DNA of 9,670 bases, from the NCBI GenBank assembly GCA_031282085.1, contig JAITEK010000013.1, forward strand, positions 1 through 9,670, in the 5' to 3' direction. This DNA is from Coriobacteriales bacterium (GTDB lineage: Bacteria > Actinomycetota > Coriobacteriia > Coriobacteriales > UBA8131). Below are positions 1 through 9,113 of this stretch, piece by piece. The stretch's first letter is position 1; every line of letters begins with the position of its first letter. Under the pieces are notes generated by a model that did not search any database, had not been told where the DNA came from, and saw only the letters and a program-made list of their open reading frames with translations. Both the position numbers and the translations under genes were made by a program.

Positions 1-174
1 GCCGAGCTGCGCGATCCGATAGCCGAGGCTGTGGTTGAGGCGGGGCTTGAGGCGGGGCTCGTACTCAACAATATCGGCCATCACATCCTGCGGTTCCTGC
101 CGCCGCTCGTGTGCACACAGGCGGACGTCGATGTGCTCATCGAGCGCCTGCAAGCGATATTGGACCAATACTGA
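1..174 (+). CDS. argD: acetylornithine aminotransferase, C-terminal end (partial)
   Basis: The open frame from base 1 to the TGA at 172-174 encodes the last 57 residues of a class-III PLP-dependent aminotransferase. The run GLVLNNIGHHILRFLPPL matches the C-terminal small domain of ArgD and related ornithine/acetylornithine aminotransferases, where an 'N..G...LRFLPPL' block includes the substrate-binding arginine region. ArgD transfers an amino group from glutamate to N-acetylglutamate semialdehyde to give N-acetylornithine in the cytoplasm. The 5' part, including the PLP lysine, lies outside the window, so the argD call rests on this tail plus its position immediately before argF. The stop codon is 16 bases upstream of the argF ATG, and the argF ribosome binding site follows it directly, which supports co-transcription. 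Other ornithine-type aminotransferases share the tail, but the operon context favours ArgD. Confidence 0.85.
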   Translation, partial: AELRDPIAEAVVEAGLEAGLVLNNIGHHILRFLPPLVCTQADVDVLIERLQAILDQY

Positions 175-185
175 AAGGAAGGAGG
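175..185 (+). promoter_or_regulatory. ribosome binding site that fixes the argF start
   Basis: AAGGAAGGAGG, five bases before the ATG at 191, is a near-perfect Shine-Dalgarno sequence. The reading frame stays open upstream to about base 35 inside argD, but no comparable site precedes any earlier start, so the ATG at 191 is preferred. Confidence 0.85.
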
Positions 186-190
186 CGAAC

Positions 191-1210
191 ATGATAGATG
201 AGCAGACACCGGACTGGGTGCAGCTCGACAGCGCGATTGGCGCCGATGAGCTAAACGGCAACCCCTTTGCGGGGCGCGACCTGCTGCGGTTGTGCGACCT
301 TACGCCCGGTGAGTTCCACGCGGTGCTCTCCACCGCGCGGGCGAACAAGGCCCTGTGGAAGGCCGACGCGGCTGCCGCGCAGCGCCAGGCCCCCTACCAG
401 GGGCGGGCAATCGGCGTCATCCTGGAGAAGCCCTCGCTCAGGACCCGCGTCTCCTTTGAGCTTGCGGCGGCCCGTCTCGGGGCGCACCCCGTGGTCATGA
501 GCGACACCAACTCGGCGTTCTCGCGGGGTGAGTCCCTCAAGGACACGACGATGGTCATGGAGCGCTTTGTGAGCGCCATCGTCATCCGCAGCTTTGCGCA
601 GGCGCGCATCGAGGAGATCGCGCGCTGGGCGAGTGTGCCGGTGATCAACGCGCTGACGGACGACTTCCATCCCTGCCAGGGGCTGGCGGACTTCCTCACC
701 ATGTACGAGCGCAAAGGCGACCTCTCAAAGCTCAAACTCGCTTATGTGGGCGATGGCAACAACATGGCGCACACCTATCTTGAGGGCGGAGCGCTTTGCG
801 GCATGGAGGTGCACATCGCCACACCCGACGGCTACCGGCCCCAGGAGCAGTATGTAAAACAGGCTCAGGCGCTTGCCGCGCAGACCGGGGCCAAGCTCGT
901 TGTGGGCACCGACCCTGCCGCCGCGCTTGAGGGCGCCGACGTGGTGATAACCGATACCTGGGCCTCGATGGGCGCCGAGGCCGAGCACGACGAGCGTGTG
1001 AACGCTTTTGTGCCGTATCGCGTCTCCGCCGCGTCCTTTGATCTTGCCGCGCCGGGGGCGATCTTCCTGCACTGTCTGCCGGCGCACCGCGGCGAGGAGG
1101 TCACCGATGAGGTGATGGACGCGCCCTACTCCGCCATCTACGACGAGGCGGAGAACCGTTTGCACGCCCAGCAGGCCTTACTGATGCTGGTACTCGGAAA
1201 CATAGCGTAA
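191..1210 (+). CDS. argF: ornithine carbamoyltransferase
   Basis: This 339-residue enzyme condenses carbamoyl phosphate with ornithine to give citrulline, the sixth step of arginine synthesis, in the cytoplasm. The carbamoyl-phosphate loop is SLRTR at residues 82-86. HPCQ is at 160-163, the ornithine-binding loop DTWASMG at 255-261, and the catalytic-cysteine motif HCLPAHRG at 294-301. All key motifs are intact. Compared with typical family members, which begin near 'NPF.GRDLL', it carries about 23 extra N-terminal residues. The strong ribosome binding site at 175-185 supports that longer start. The DTWASMG loop and HCLP motif favour OTCase over aspartate or putrescine carbamoyltransferase. 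It lies between argD and argR in the arginine operon, 26 bases before argR, and is probably controlled by ArgR through a site upstream of the window. Confidence 0.96.
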   Translation: MIDEQTPDWVQLDSAIGADELNGNPFAGRDLLRLCDLTPGEFHAVLSTARANKALWKADAAAAQRQAPYQGRAIGVILEKPSLRTRVSFELAAARLGAHPVVMSDTNSAFSRGESLKDTTMVMERFVSAIVIRSFAQARIEEIARWASVPVINALTDDFHPCQGLADFLTMYERKGDLSKLKLAYVGDGNNMAHTYLEGGALCGMEVHIATPDGYRPQEQYVKQAQALAAQTGAKLVVGTDPAAALEGADVVITDTWASMGAEAEHDERVNAFVPYRVSAASFDLAAPGAIFLHCLPAHRGEEVTDEVMDAPYSAIYDEAENRLHAQQALLMLVLGNIA

Positions 1211-1236
1211 GACGTAACGAAAGGTAGAGACATACG

Positions 1237-1665
1237 ATGAAGAAGCGAGAAGAACGATATGAGGCAATCCGCGAGATCGTCCGTTCGCGCCATATCCGCA
1301 CGCAGCGCGATCTGGTAGAGGGGCTGAAGGAGCGCGGTTTTGTCTGCACGCAGGCAACCGTCTCGCGTGACATCACCGATATGGGGTTGCGCAAACTCCC
1401 TGAGGGCGTCTATATGCTCGGCGAGGACCTGCACCTGCAACGCATGGTCTCAGACCTGGTAGACAAAGTAACGGTGACCGGTAACCTCGTGGTGGTAAAG
1501 ACCTCCATAGGCACGGCCCAGGGCGTGGCGGCTGCCCTCGACGCCGCCAGCATGCCCGCCATCCTTGGCTCCATCGCCGGGGACGACACCATTCTCGTTA
1601 TCGCCGCAGATGAGGAACACGCCGTGGCGTTTGAGGCGACCGTCAACAAGCTGCGGCTGAGATAG
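1237..1665 (+). CDS. argR: arginine repressor ArgR
   Basis: ArgR is the arginine-responsive transcription factor. In this family it forms hexamers that bind operator (ARG box) DNA when arginine is present and shut off the biosynthetic genes. The 142-residue length is typical. The N-terminal winged helix-turn-helix (about residues 1-65) carries the recognition-helix block TQATVSRDI, with the conserved Ser43-Arg44 pair. The C-terminal oligomerisation and arginine-binding domain shows GTAQGVAAALD at 92-102 and the GDD acid pair at 115-117. AAGGTAGAG at 1221-1229 is an acceptable ribosome binding site before the ATG. Its place between argF and argG implies autoregulation with the operon. No ARG box could be recognised in the window, which fits an operon promoter lying further upstream. 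Confidence 0.95.
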   Translation: MKKREERYEAIREIVRSRHIRTQRDLVEGLKERGFVCTQATVSRDITDMGLRKLPEGVYMLGEDLHLQRMVSDLVDKVTVTGNLVVVKTSIGTAQGVAAALDAASMPAILGSIAGDDTILVIAADEEHAVAFEATVNKLRLR

Positions 1666-1676
1666 GAAGGAGCATC

Positions 1677-2900
<1,224 letters not shown>

Positions 2901-2905
2901 CAACT

Positions 2906-4318
2906 ATGAGCGAGAAGAATGTTGCTTTGTGGGGCGGGCGGTTTGAGGGGGCGCCGGAAGAGGCGTTGCAGGCCTTTGGGGCCTCGCTGCCCGTTGACCG
3001 GCGGCTGTGGGAGCAGGACATCGCCGGCTCCCGGGCGCACGCGCATATGCTTGCGAAACAGGGCATCATATCGAGTGAGGACGCCGCTGCCATCGATGCG
3101 GGACTTGGCACGATAGCCGCGGCCTTGGAGGCGGGGGAGTTTGAGTTCAGCCTCGCCGACGAGGACATCCATATGAGCATCGAACGGGCGCTGACAAAGC
3201 TGGTTGGCGACGCCGGGCGTCGGCTGCACACCGCGCGCAGCCGCAACGACCAGGTGGCGACCGACACACGGCTCTACGTGCGGCAACAGGCCCAGGCTCT
3301 TGCGCGGCAGCTGCTTGACGTGCGCGGCACGCTCATCCGCCTCGCCCAGGACAACGCCGCCGTCATCATGCCGGGCTACACGCACCTGCAAAAGGCGCAA
3401 CCGGTACTGTTCGCCCATCATATGCTCGCCTATTCTTGGATGCTCACGCGGGACTTCTCGCGTATGCTCGCCGCGCGCGACGCCGCGGACAGCTCGCCGC
3501 TCGGGGCCGCCGCCCTCGCGGGAACGGGGCACCCGCTCGACCGCGCGCAAACGGCCGCCGAGCTGGGCTTTGCCTCTGTCATCCCCAACTCGCTCGACGC
3601 GGTCAGCGACCGGGACTTCCTGCTCGACCTCATCTACGCCTGTACGGTGACGATGGTGCATCTCTCGCGGCTGTGTGAGGAGCTCATCCTGTGGTCGAGT
3701 GACGAGTTCGGCTTCATCACGTTAAGCGACGCCCTCTCAACCGGCTCCTCCATCATGCCGCAGAAGAAGAACCCCGATTTCGCTGAGCTGGTGCGCGGCA
3801 AGACCGGGCGGGTCATCGGGGACCTCGTGGGGCTGCTCACGGTGCTCAAGGGCCTGCCGCTCGCGTACAACAAAGACCTCCAGGAGGACAAGGAGGGCGC
3901 CTTTGACGCCATCGACACACTCCGCTTGAGTCTTGTGGCGGTTGAGGGTATGCTCGCGACGATGACGGTCAACGCCGAGGCCATGCGCGCGGGTGCGCAG
4001 GGCGGCTTTATGGCGGCGACCGACCTGGCGGACTTCCTTGCTGCACGCGGTGTGCCCTTCCGCGATGCGCATGAGGTGGTAGGGCGCCTTGTGCTCGTGG
4101 CGGAGAAAAGCGGGCGCACCCTCGAGGAGCTTACGCTTGAGGAGTTGCGCACGGCGTCGCCGGTCTTTGACGAGGAGGCGCTCGAGGCGCTCAAGATAGA
4201 GAATGTGGTCGCCCGTCGCACAAGCACAGGAGGCACGGCGCCCGTCCGCGTTGCCGAGCAACTCGCCCTGGCCGTAGAATCTCTGGAAGCCGACAAGAAC
4301 CTGCTTTCTGTGCGCTAA
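2906..4318 (+). CDS. argH: argininosuccinate lyase
   Basis: ArgH cleaves argininosuccinate to arginine and fumarate, the last step of the pathway, and belongs to the fumarase/aspartase superfamily as a homotetramer. The 470-residue product starts MSEKNVALWGGRF, typical of the family. TARSRNDQV is at residues 109-117, GYTHLQKAQPV contains the catalytic histidine H160, and the superfamily signature GSSIMPQKKNPD is at 280-291 with catalytic serine S282. The ATG at 2906 is chosen because WGGRF follows directly and a GGAG in the argG tail (2894-2897) gives a ribosome binding site. The frame is open further upstream inside argG, but that part is not lyase-like. It is the last gene of the arginine operon; a strong palindrome begins 34 bases after its stop. 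Confidence 0.97.
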   Translation: MSEKNVALWGGRFEGAPEEALQAFGASLPVDRRLWEQDIAGSRAHAHMLAKQGIISSEDAAAIDAGLGTIAAALEAGEFEFSLADEDIHMSIERALTKLVGDAGRRLHTARSRNDQVATDTRLYVRQQAQALARQLLDVRGTLIRLAQDNAAVIMPGYTHLQKAQPVLFAHHMLAYSWMLTRDFSRMLAARDAADSSPLGAAALAGTGHPLDRAQTAAELGFASVIPNSLDAVSDRDFLLDLIYACTVTMVHLSRLCEELILWSSDEFGFITLSDALSTGSSIMPQKKNPDFAELVRGKTGRVIGDLVGLLTVLKGLPLAYNKDLQEDKEGAFDAIDTLRLSLVAVEGMLATMTVNAEAMRAGAQGGFMAATDLADFLAARGVPFRDAHEVVGRLVLVAEKSGRTLEELTLEELRTASPVFDEEALEALKIENVVARRTSTGGTAPVRVAEQLALAVESLEADKNLLSVR

Positions 4319-4352
4319 GCCCTGTTTTGTTGCCTGCGTTTCTTGCTGTTCG

Positions 4353-4384
4353 TCGCGGCAAACGGCAACTGCCGTTTGCCGCGA
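4353..4384 (+). terminator. perfect 32-base palindrome after argH, possible terminator
   Basis: Arms of 15 bases (4353-4367 and 4370-4384, starting TCGCGGCAAACGG) are exact reverse complements separated by AC. As RNA this gives a 14-bp GC-rich stem with an AACT loop, 34 bases after the argH stop. No U-tract follows (the next bases are TGGACGGG), so it is not a classic rho-independent terminator. It could be a U-less terminator, a 3'-end stabiliser of the arginine operon mRNA, or a DNA site. Confidence 0.5.
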
Positions 4385-4394
4385 TGGACGGGTA

Positions 4395-4423
4395 TTTACC
4401 TGCGGCTTGCTGGCGGGTATTCT
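4395..4423 (+). promoter_or_regulatory. candidate promoter for the small membrane peptide gene
   Basis: TTTACC (4395-4400), a 17-base spacer, and TATTCT (4418-4423) each match four of six positions of the sigma-70-type -35 and -10 consensus. The pair lies between the argH palindrome and the folded leader. It would start RNA near 4430. The boxes are weak, so this is a suggestion; the region could also be read through from argH. Confidence 0.3.
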
Positions 4424-4443
4424 TATGCAAGACAAGCGGGGGG

Positions 4444-4493
4444 GCTAACAGCTTGCACCAGGGAGAGACGGTCGGAGAGAGCAAAGCTGTAGC
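4444..4493 (+). other. folded RNA leader with two GGAGAGA loop motifs
   Basis: The left strand GCTA-A-CAGCTTGC (4444-4456) pairs with the right strand GCAA-A-GCTGTAGC (4481-4493), giving about 12 base pairs with one bulged A on each side. The 24-base loop (4457-4480) is purine-rich and holds GGAGAGA twice, at 4462-4468 and 4474-4480, exactly 12 bases apart. It lies 49 bases before the start of the 42-residue peptide gene. I compared it by eye with common riboswitch cores (TPP, cobalamin, glycine, c-di-GMP, T-box) and saw no match. It may be a regulatory leader or part of a small RNA. Confidence 0.35.
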
Positions 4494-4525
4494 ACCGCAG
4501 ACAGGAAAGATAGACGAAGTGTTGC

Positions 4526-4534
4526 GGAGAAAGG
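4526..4534 (+). promoter_or_regulatory. ribosome binding site of the small membrane peptide gene
   Basis: GGAGAAAGG ends seven bases before the ATG at 4542. Its strength and spacing are the main reason to believe that the short frame downstream is translated. Confidence 0.65.
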
Positions 4535-4541
4535 TACTGTG

Positions 4542-4670
4542 ATGGAAGCAATCAAACGAGGCGTTGCGGCTTTGGAGCGGTTGAGCATGAGGACCCTTAT
4601 GATCGTGTTGGTGGTACTCGTGGGTATCGGTCTGGTTCCCACACTCCTTATGAGCGGCGTTTTCGTGTAG
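4542..4670 (+). CDS. 42-residue single-pass membrane peptide, unknown function
   Basis: This short gene encodes 42 residues: a charged N-terminal part with K5, R6, R13 and R17, then a strongly hydrophobic segment from about residue 18 to the end (LMIVLVVLVGIGLVPTLLM and beyond). The layout predicts one membrane helix with the basic end in the cytoplasm by the positive-inside rule. Support for it being real: a good ribosome binding site seven bases upstream, an ATG start (an in-frame GTG just before it is an alternative), a folded leader upstream, and a strong intrinsic terminator 53 bases after the stop. The family is not recognised. Short peptides of this shape may be regulatory subunits of membrane proteins, toxins of type I systems, or leader peptides; nothing here decides between them. 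It could be co-transcribed with argH or made from its own promoter. Confidence 0.6.
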   Translation: MEAIKRGVAALERLSMRTLMIVLVVLVGIGLVPTLLMSGVFV

Positions 4671-4718
4671 TTGAGTAGAATCGATTCACTGCCCCCAAGC
4701 GGTAGGGCGGCAGAGCAC

Positions 4719-4767
4719 AAAGGAACGACCCCCTGCACCGAGCGAAAAGCAGGGGGTCGTTACTTTT
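4719..4767 (+). terminator. rho-independent terminator after the small peptide gene
   Basis: The perfect 13-bp stem AACGACCCCCTGC (4724-4736) with GCAGGGGGTCGTT (4749-4761) encloses a 12-base loop. Four further pairs (AAAG at 4719-4722 with CTTT at 4763-4766) extend it across one mismatch, and a short T-run (4764-4767) follows on the + strand. It closes the 4385-4670 unit and lies directly before the palindromic repeat at 4770. Confidence 0.85.
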
Positions 4768-4769
4768 GT

Positions 4770-4970
4770 GTCGTGTGTCGCACGCTGCGCACGCTCTCTA
4801 TGCGTCGCTCGCTATCGCTCGCGACTGGATTCCGGGATAAACCCGGAATGACGGACGCTCTCCCCGTCCCCGCCTGCCCGTCATTCTGGCTTTATGCCAG
4901 AATCCAACCGGGCGCGATAGCGACCGGACCTACTAAACACCGCGGGACGGCGCAGCCGTCCTCGTGGCAC
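4770..4970 (-). repeat. palindromic intergenic repeat, copy 1 (inverted)
   Basis: This roughly 200-base element is the reverse complement of the two copies downstream of dnaG: its start GTCGTGTGTCGC mirrors their end, and its end CCTCGTGGCAC mirrors their start. It contains two perfect 8-bp hairpins: arms ATTCCGGG/CCCGGAAT at 4829-4836 and 4842-4849 with loop ATAAA, and arms ATTCTGGC/GCCAGAAT at 4883-4890 and 4896-4903 with loop TTTAT. The pair faces inward as one larger imperfect inverted repeat, bounded by CGCTATCG and CGATAGCG. It fills the space between the + strand terminator and the stop codon of the convergent kinase gene, six bases away. No open frame inside it looks real. Confidence 0.9.
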
Positions 4971-4976
4971 CGGACA

Positions 4977-6845
<1,869 letters not shown>

Positions 6846-6927
6846 ACCGTCAGCCCTTTTATGATATGTGGACACGCGAAATGGTGTCGCCCACAAGGAT
6901 ACCACGAATATGCGGTATTATTAGGCA
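6846..6927. promoter_or_regulatory. divergent control region between the kinase gene and dnaG
   Basis: These 82 bases must hold both promoters. On the - strand AAAAGGG (6854-6860) is the kinase ribosome binding site, and GCGACA (6885-6890) with TATCAT (6861-6866), spaced 18, is a weak promoter candidate. On the + strand TATTAT (6916-6921) is a possible dnaG -10 box whose start point would fall at or near the ATG. Two short inverted repeats are visible: GACAC/GTGTC (6871-6875, 6884-6888) and ATACC/GGTAT (6899-6903, 6914-6918), the second overlapping the TATTAT box. Confidence 0.4.
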
Positions 6928-8901
6928 ATGATTAACGAGGACGACATACGACGGGTTCGTGACGCTACCGACATCGTTGCGTTTATCGGCGAGCGCATAG
7001 TCCTCAAGCAGCGGGGACGGGAGTTTTGGGGCTGCTGTCCCTTCCACAACGAGAAAACGCCCTCTTTTAAGGTCGACCCGGCTTCGCAGTTTTATCATTG
7101 CTTCGGCTGCGGTGAGGGCGGCGATGTGTTCAAGTTCCTCATGAAGACGGAGAATGTTGATTTTCCCGATGCCGTGCGGACGCTCGCACAGCGCGCCAAC
7201 ATCGAGATCTCGGGAGAGGGCGACGACGCGCCCCGCGGCAGGAAAGCGCGCCTGCTGGCTGTCTGCGAGGAGACGGCCACCTTCTACCACCAGCAACTCA
7301 TGCGCGTAAAGGGCGCCGGGCCCGATGCGGCGCGCGGTTATCTGGCCAAGCGGAGCATGGGCGGAGCTGTCGCTCGCGAGTGGCGGCTCGGCTTTGCCCC
7401 CGGCAGCGCGCAACTCGTGCGACACCTCCAGCAGAAGGGCTTTACGCGCGAGGAGCTCATCGAGGCCAATGTCGCGCTTCTCTCGGAAGGAGCCCAGCGC
7501 AGCCTGCGCGACCGCTTCTTCAACCGGATCATCTTTCCCATCTCCGACCTGCAGGGGCGCACTATCGCCTTTGGCGGGCGCGTTATCGGCACGGGCGAGC
7601 CGAAATACCTCAACAGTTCCGACACGCCGCTGTTCCATAAGCGCGACAACCTCTATGCCATCGACCGGGCAAAGGCGCGGATAACCGCGGGCGGCTCGGC
7701 CGTTGTGGTGGAGGGCTATACCGACGTTATCGCCATGCACGCAGCGGGTTTTGCCAACACCGTGGCCACGCTCGGCACCGCGCTTACCCCTCAACATCTC
7801 AAGCTGCTCGCGCGCTTTACCCCGCGCGTGGTGCTGCTTTTTGATGGGGATGAGGCGGGGCAGCGTGCGGCTGACCGGGCGGCGGAGCTCATCGGCGTGG
7901 CGGCCTCGCCTGAGGTGGGGCGCAAGGCCGATCTGTTTGTCGCGATGCTGCCGGCGGGGCTCGACCCGGCCGACTTTTGCGAGAAGCAGGGCGCCGAGGC
8001 GATGCGGGAGGTGCTCGACAGTGCTGTTCCGCTGCTGCGTTTTGCCCTCGACCGACGGCTTGCGACCTGGGACCTTACCCGGCCCGAGCAGCGCGCCCAC
8101 GCGCTTGACGACGTGGTGCCTCTGCTGGTGCCCGTGAAGGGTACGCTGCTTGCCGCAGACTACCTCAACTATCTGGCCGATGTGTTTGCGGTTGATTATC
8201 CCGTGGTGGCCGCCGCGTTGGAGAAGGCCAAGCCGCTGCCGACGTATCGGGCGGCGAGTGCCGAGGTTGGGGGTGGGGGTGGCGCCGGTAGTGGTGCTGG
8301 GGCGGCGGCCGAGCAGCCGCTCCCGCTTGAGGCTGCCGACCCTGTTCTCGATAAGACCGTTGCCTTTGAGCGCGAGCTGCTCTTTCTCTTTATCGAGCAT
8401 CCGGGAGTGCGCGCGCGGCTGCGTGAGGCTTTTGGGCGCATAACCTGGGGCGACGAGCGCCATGGGACTTTGGCGCAGGCGCTGCTTGAGTTGGACGCGC
8501 CTGGTGTTGGGGGAGAGGTGGCTGGGGCCAAGGCCGGAGGGGCTGAGGCCGAGGGGGCTGCCGGTGCTCAAGCGGGCGACTCTGCCGCTTCCGGTGCTCC
8601 GCATACGTTCATCCCGCCCGATGAGTTGCTCTCCCGTCTGACGGCCCGTGTGCCGCAGGCAGCGGAGTTGCTCTCAGGCGTGCGCTTGTCCCAGTTTGAG
8701 GGCGTGCCGCCGAACCGGATGGCGGGCATGCTCATGTTCACCATCAGGGAGGGGCAGCTTAAGCAGGCCATTCGCAACGGAAACGCGCGCCTGCGCCGCC
8801 TCCCCGAGTCGGCAGCCGAGGAGCGCGACGAGCTGTTCCGTCACATCGCCGAGCTACAACAAGAACTAACCGAATTGCGCAAACGCTACCGCGTGGAGTA
8901 G
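6928..8901 (+). CDS. dnaG: DNA primase DnaG
   Basis: DnaG lays down RNA primers for Okazaki fragments at the replication fork, recruited by the DnaB helicase. The 657-residue protein has an N-terminal CHC2 zinc finger with C37, H40, C58 and C61 in the normal spacing. The catalytic core includes the TOPRIM motifs EGYTDV (glutamate E262) and DGDEAG (D306, D308), plus LDPADF at 345-350. The C-terminal helicase-binding region runs from about residue 475 to the end and closes with a charged helix. Two Gly/Ala-rich low-complexity stretches, about 446-461 and 526-557, interrupt the C-terminal half; the second lies inside the helicase-binding part. The ATG at 6928 gives the normal family N-terminus, but only AGG two bases upstream resembles a ribosome binding site, so a leaderless or very short-leader mRNA is possible. 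It is divergent from the kinase gene. Confidence 0.97.
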   Translation: MINEDDIRRVRDATDIVAFIGERIVLKQRGREFWGCCPFHNEKTPSFKVDPASQFYHCFGCGEGGDVFKFLMKTENVDFPDAVRTLAQRANIEISGEGDDAPRGRKARLLAVCEETATFYHQQLMRVKGAGPDAARGYLAKRSMGGAVAREWRLGFAPGSAQLVRHLQQKGFTREELIEANVALLSEGAQRSLRDRFFNRIIFPISDLQGRTIAFGGRVIGTGEPKYLNSSDTPLFHKRDNLYAIDRAKARITAGGSAVVVEGYTDVIAMHAAGFANTVATLGTALTPQHLKLLARFTPRVVLLFDGDEAGQRAADRAAELIGVAASPEVGRKADLFVAMLPAGLDPADFCEKQGAEAMREVLDSAVPLLRFALDRRLATWDLTRPEQRAHALDDVVPLLVPVKGTLLAADYLNYLADVFAVDYPVVAAALEKAKPLPTYRAASAEVGGGGGAGSGAGAAAEQPLPLEAADPVLDKTVAFERELLFLFIEHPGVRARLREAFGRITWGDERHGTLAQALLELDAPGVGGEVAGAKAGGAEAEGAAGAQAGDSAASGAPHTFIPPDELLSRLTARVPQAAELLSGVRLSQFEGVPPNRMAGMLMFTIREGQLKQAIRNGNARLRRLPESAAEERDELFRHIAELQQELTELRKRYRVE

Positions 8902-8912
8902 CGCGCGACGCG

Positions 8913-9112
8913 GTCGTGTCACGAGGCGCTGCGCGCCCGCGATGTATTGTAAGTCCGGTTGCTATCGCGCCCGGTTGGATTCCGGCATAAAGCCGGAATG
9001 ATGGGCGGTTTTGCGCGCCCGTCATCCCCGCCCGTCATTCTGGGTTTATCCCAGAATCCAGTCGCGAGCGACAGCGAGCGACGCGTAGAGAGCGCAAAGC
9101 GCGACACACGAC
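8913..9112 (+). repeat. palindromic intergenic repeat, copy 2
   Basis: The first of two tandem copies starts 11 bases after the dnaG stop. Ends are GTCGTGTCACGAGG and GCGACACACGAC, so GTCGTGT is a 7-base terminal inverted repeat. Hairpin A has arms ATTCCGGC/GCCGGAAT at 8979-8986 and 8992-8999, loop ATAAA. Hairpin B has arms ATTCTGGG/CCCAGAAT at 9037-9044 and 9050-9057, loop TTTAT. Between them GATGGGCG (9000-9007) can pair with CGCCCGTC at 9016-9023 or at 9029-9036. It may double as the dnaG terminator, since no other one is visible. No transposase or credible frame lies inside. Confidence 0.9.
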
Positions 9113-9113
9113 A

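Noticed and set aside
35..190. N-terminal extension of argF to an upstream ATG
   Set aside because: The upstream part overlaps argD out of frame and is not carbamoyltransferase-like; the strong ribosome binding site at 175-185 points to the ATG at 191.
4385..4541. Known riboswitch before the small peptide gene
   Set aside because: The sequence was compared by eye with TPP, cobalamin, glycine, c-di-GMP, SAM and T-box cores and none fits. It is left as an unassigned folded leader.
6846..6905. Twenty-residue N-terminal extension of the kinase from a GTG
   Set aside because: It would use up most of the divergent promoter region and has no ribosome binding site; AAAAGGG sits at the proper distance from the ATG at 6845.
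6859..8604. 581-codon open frame on the - strand across dnaG
   Set aside because: It is antisense to a complete primase, Arg/Pro/Gly-rich with no domain, and is explained by codon bias.
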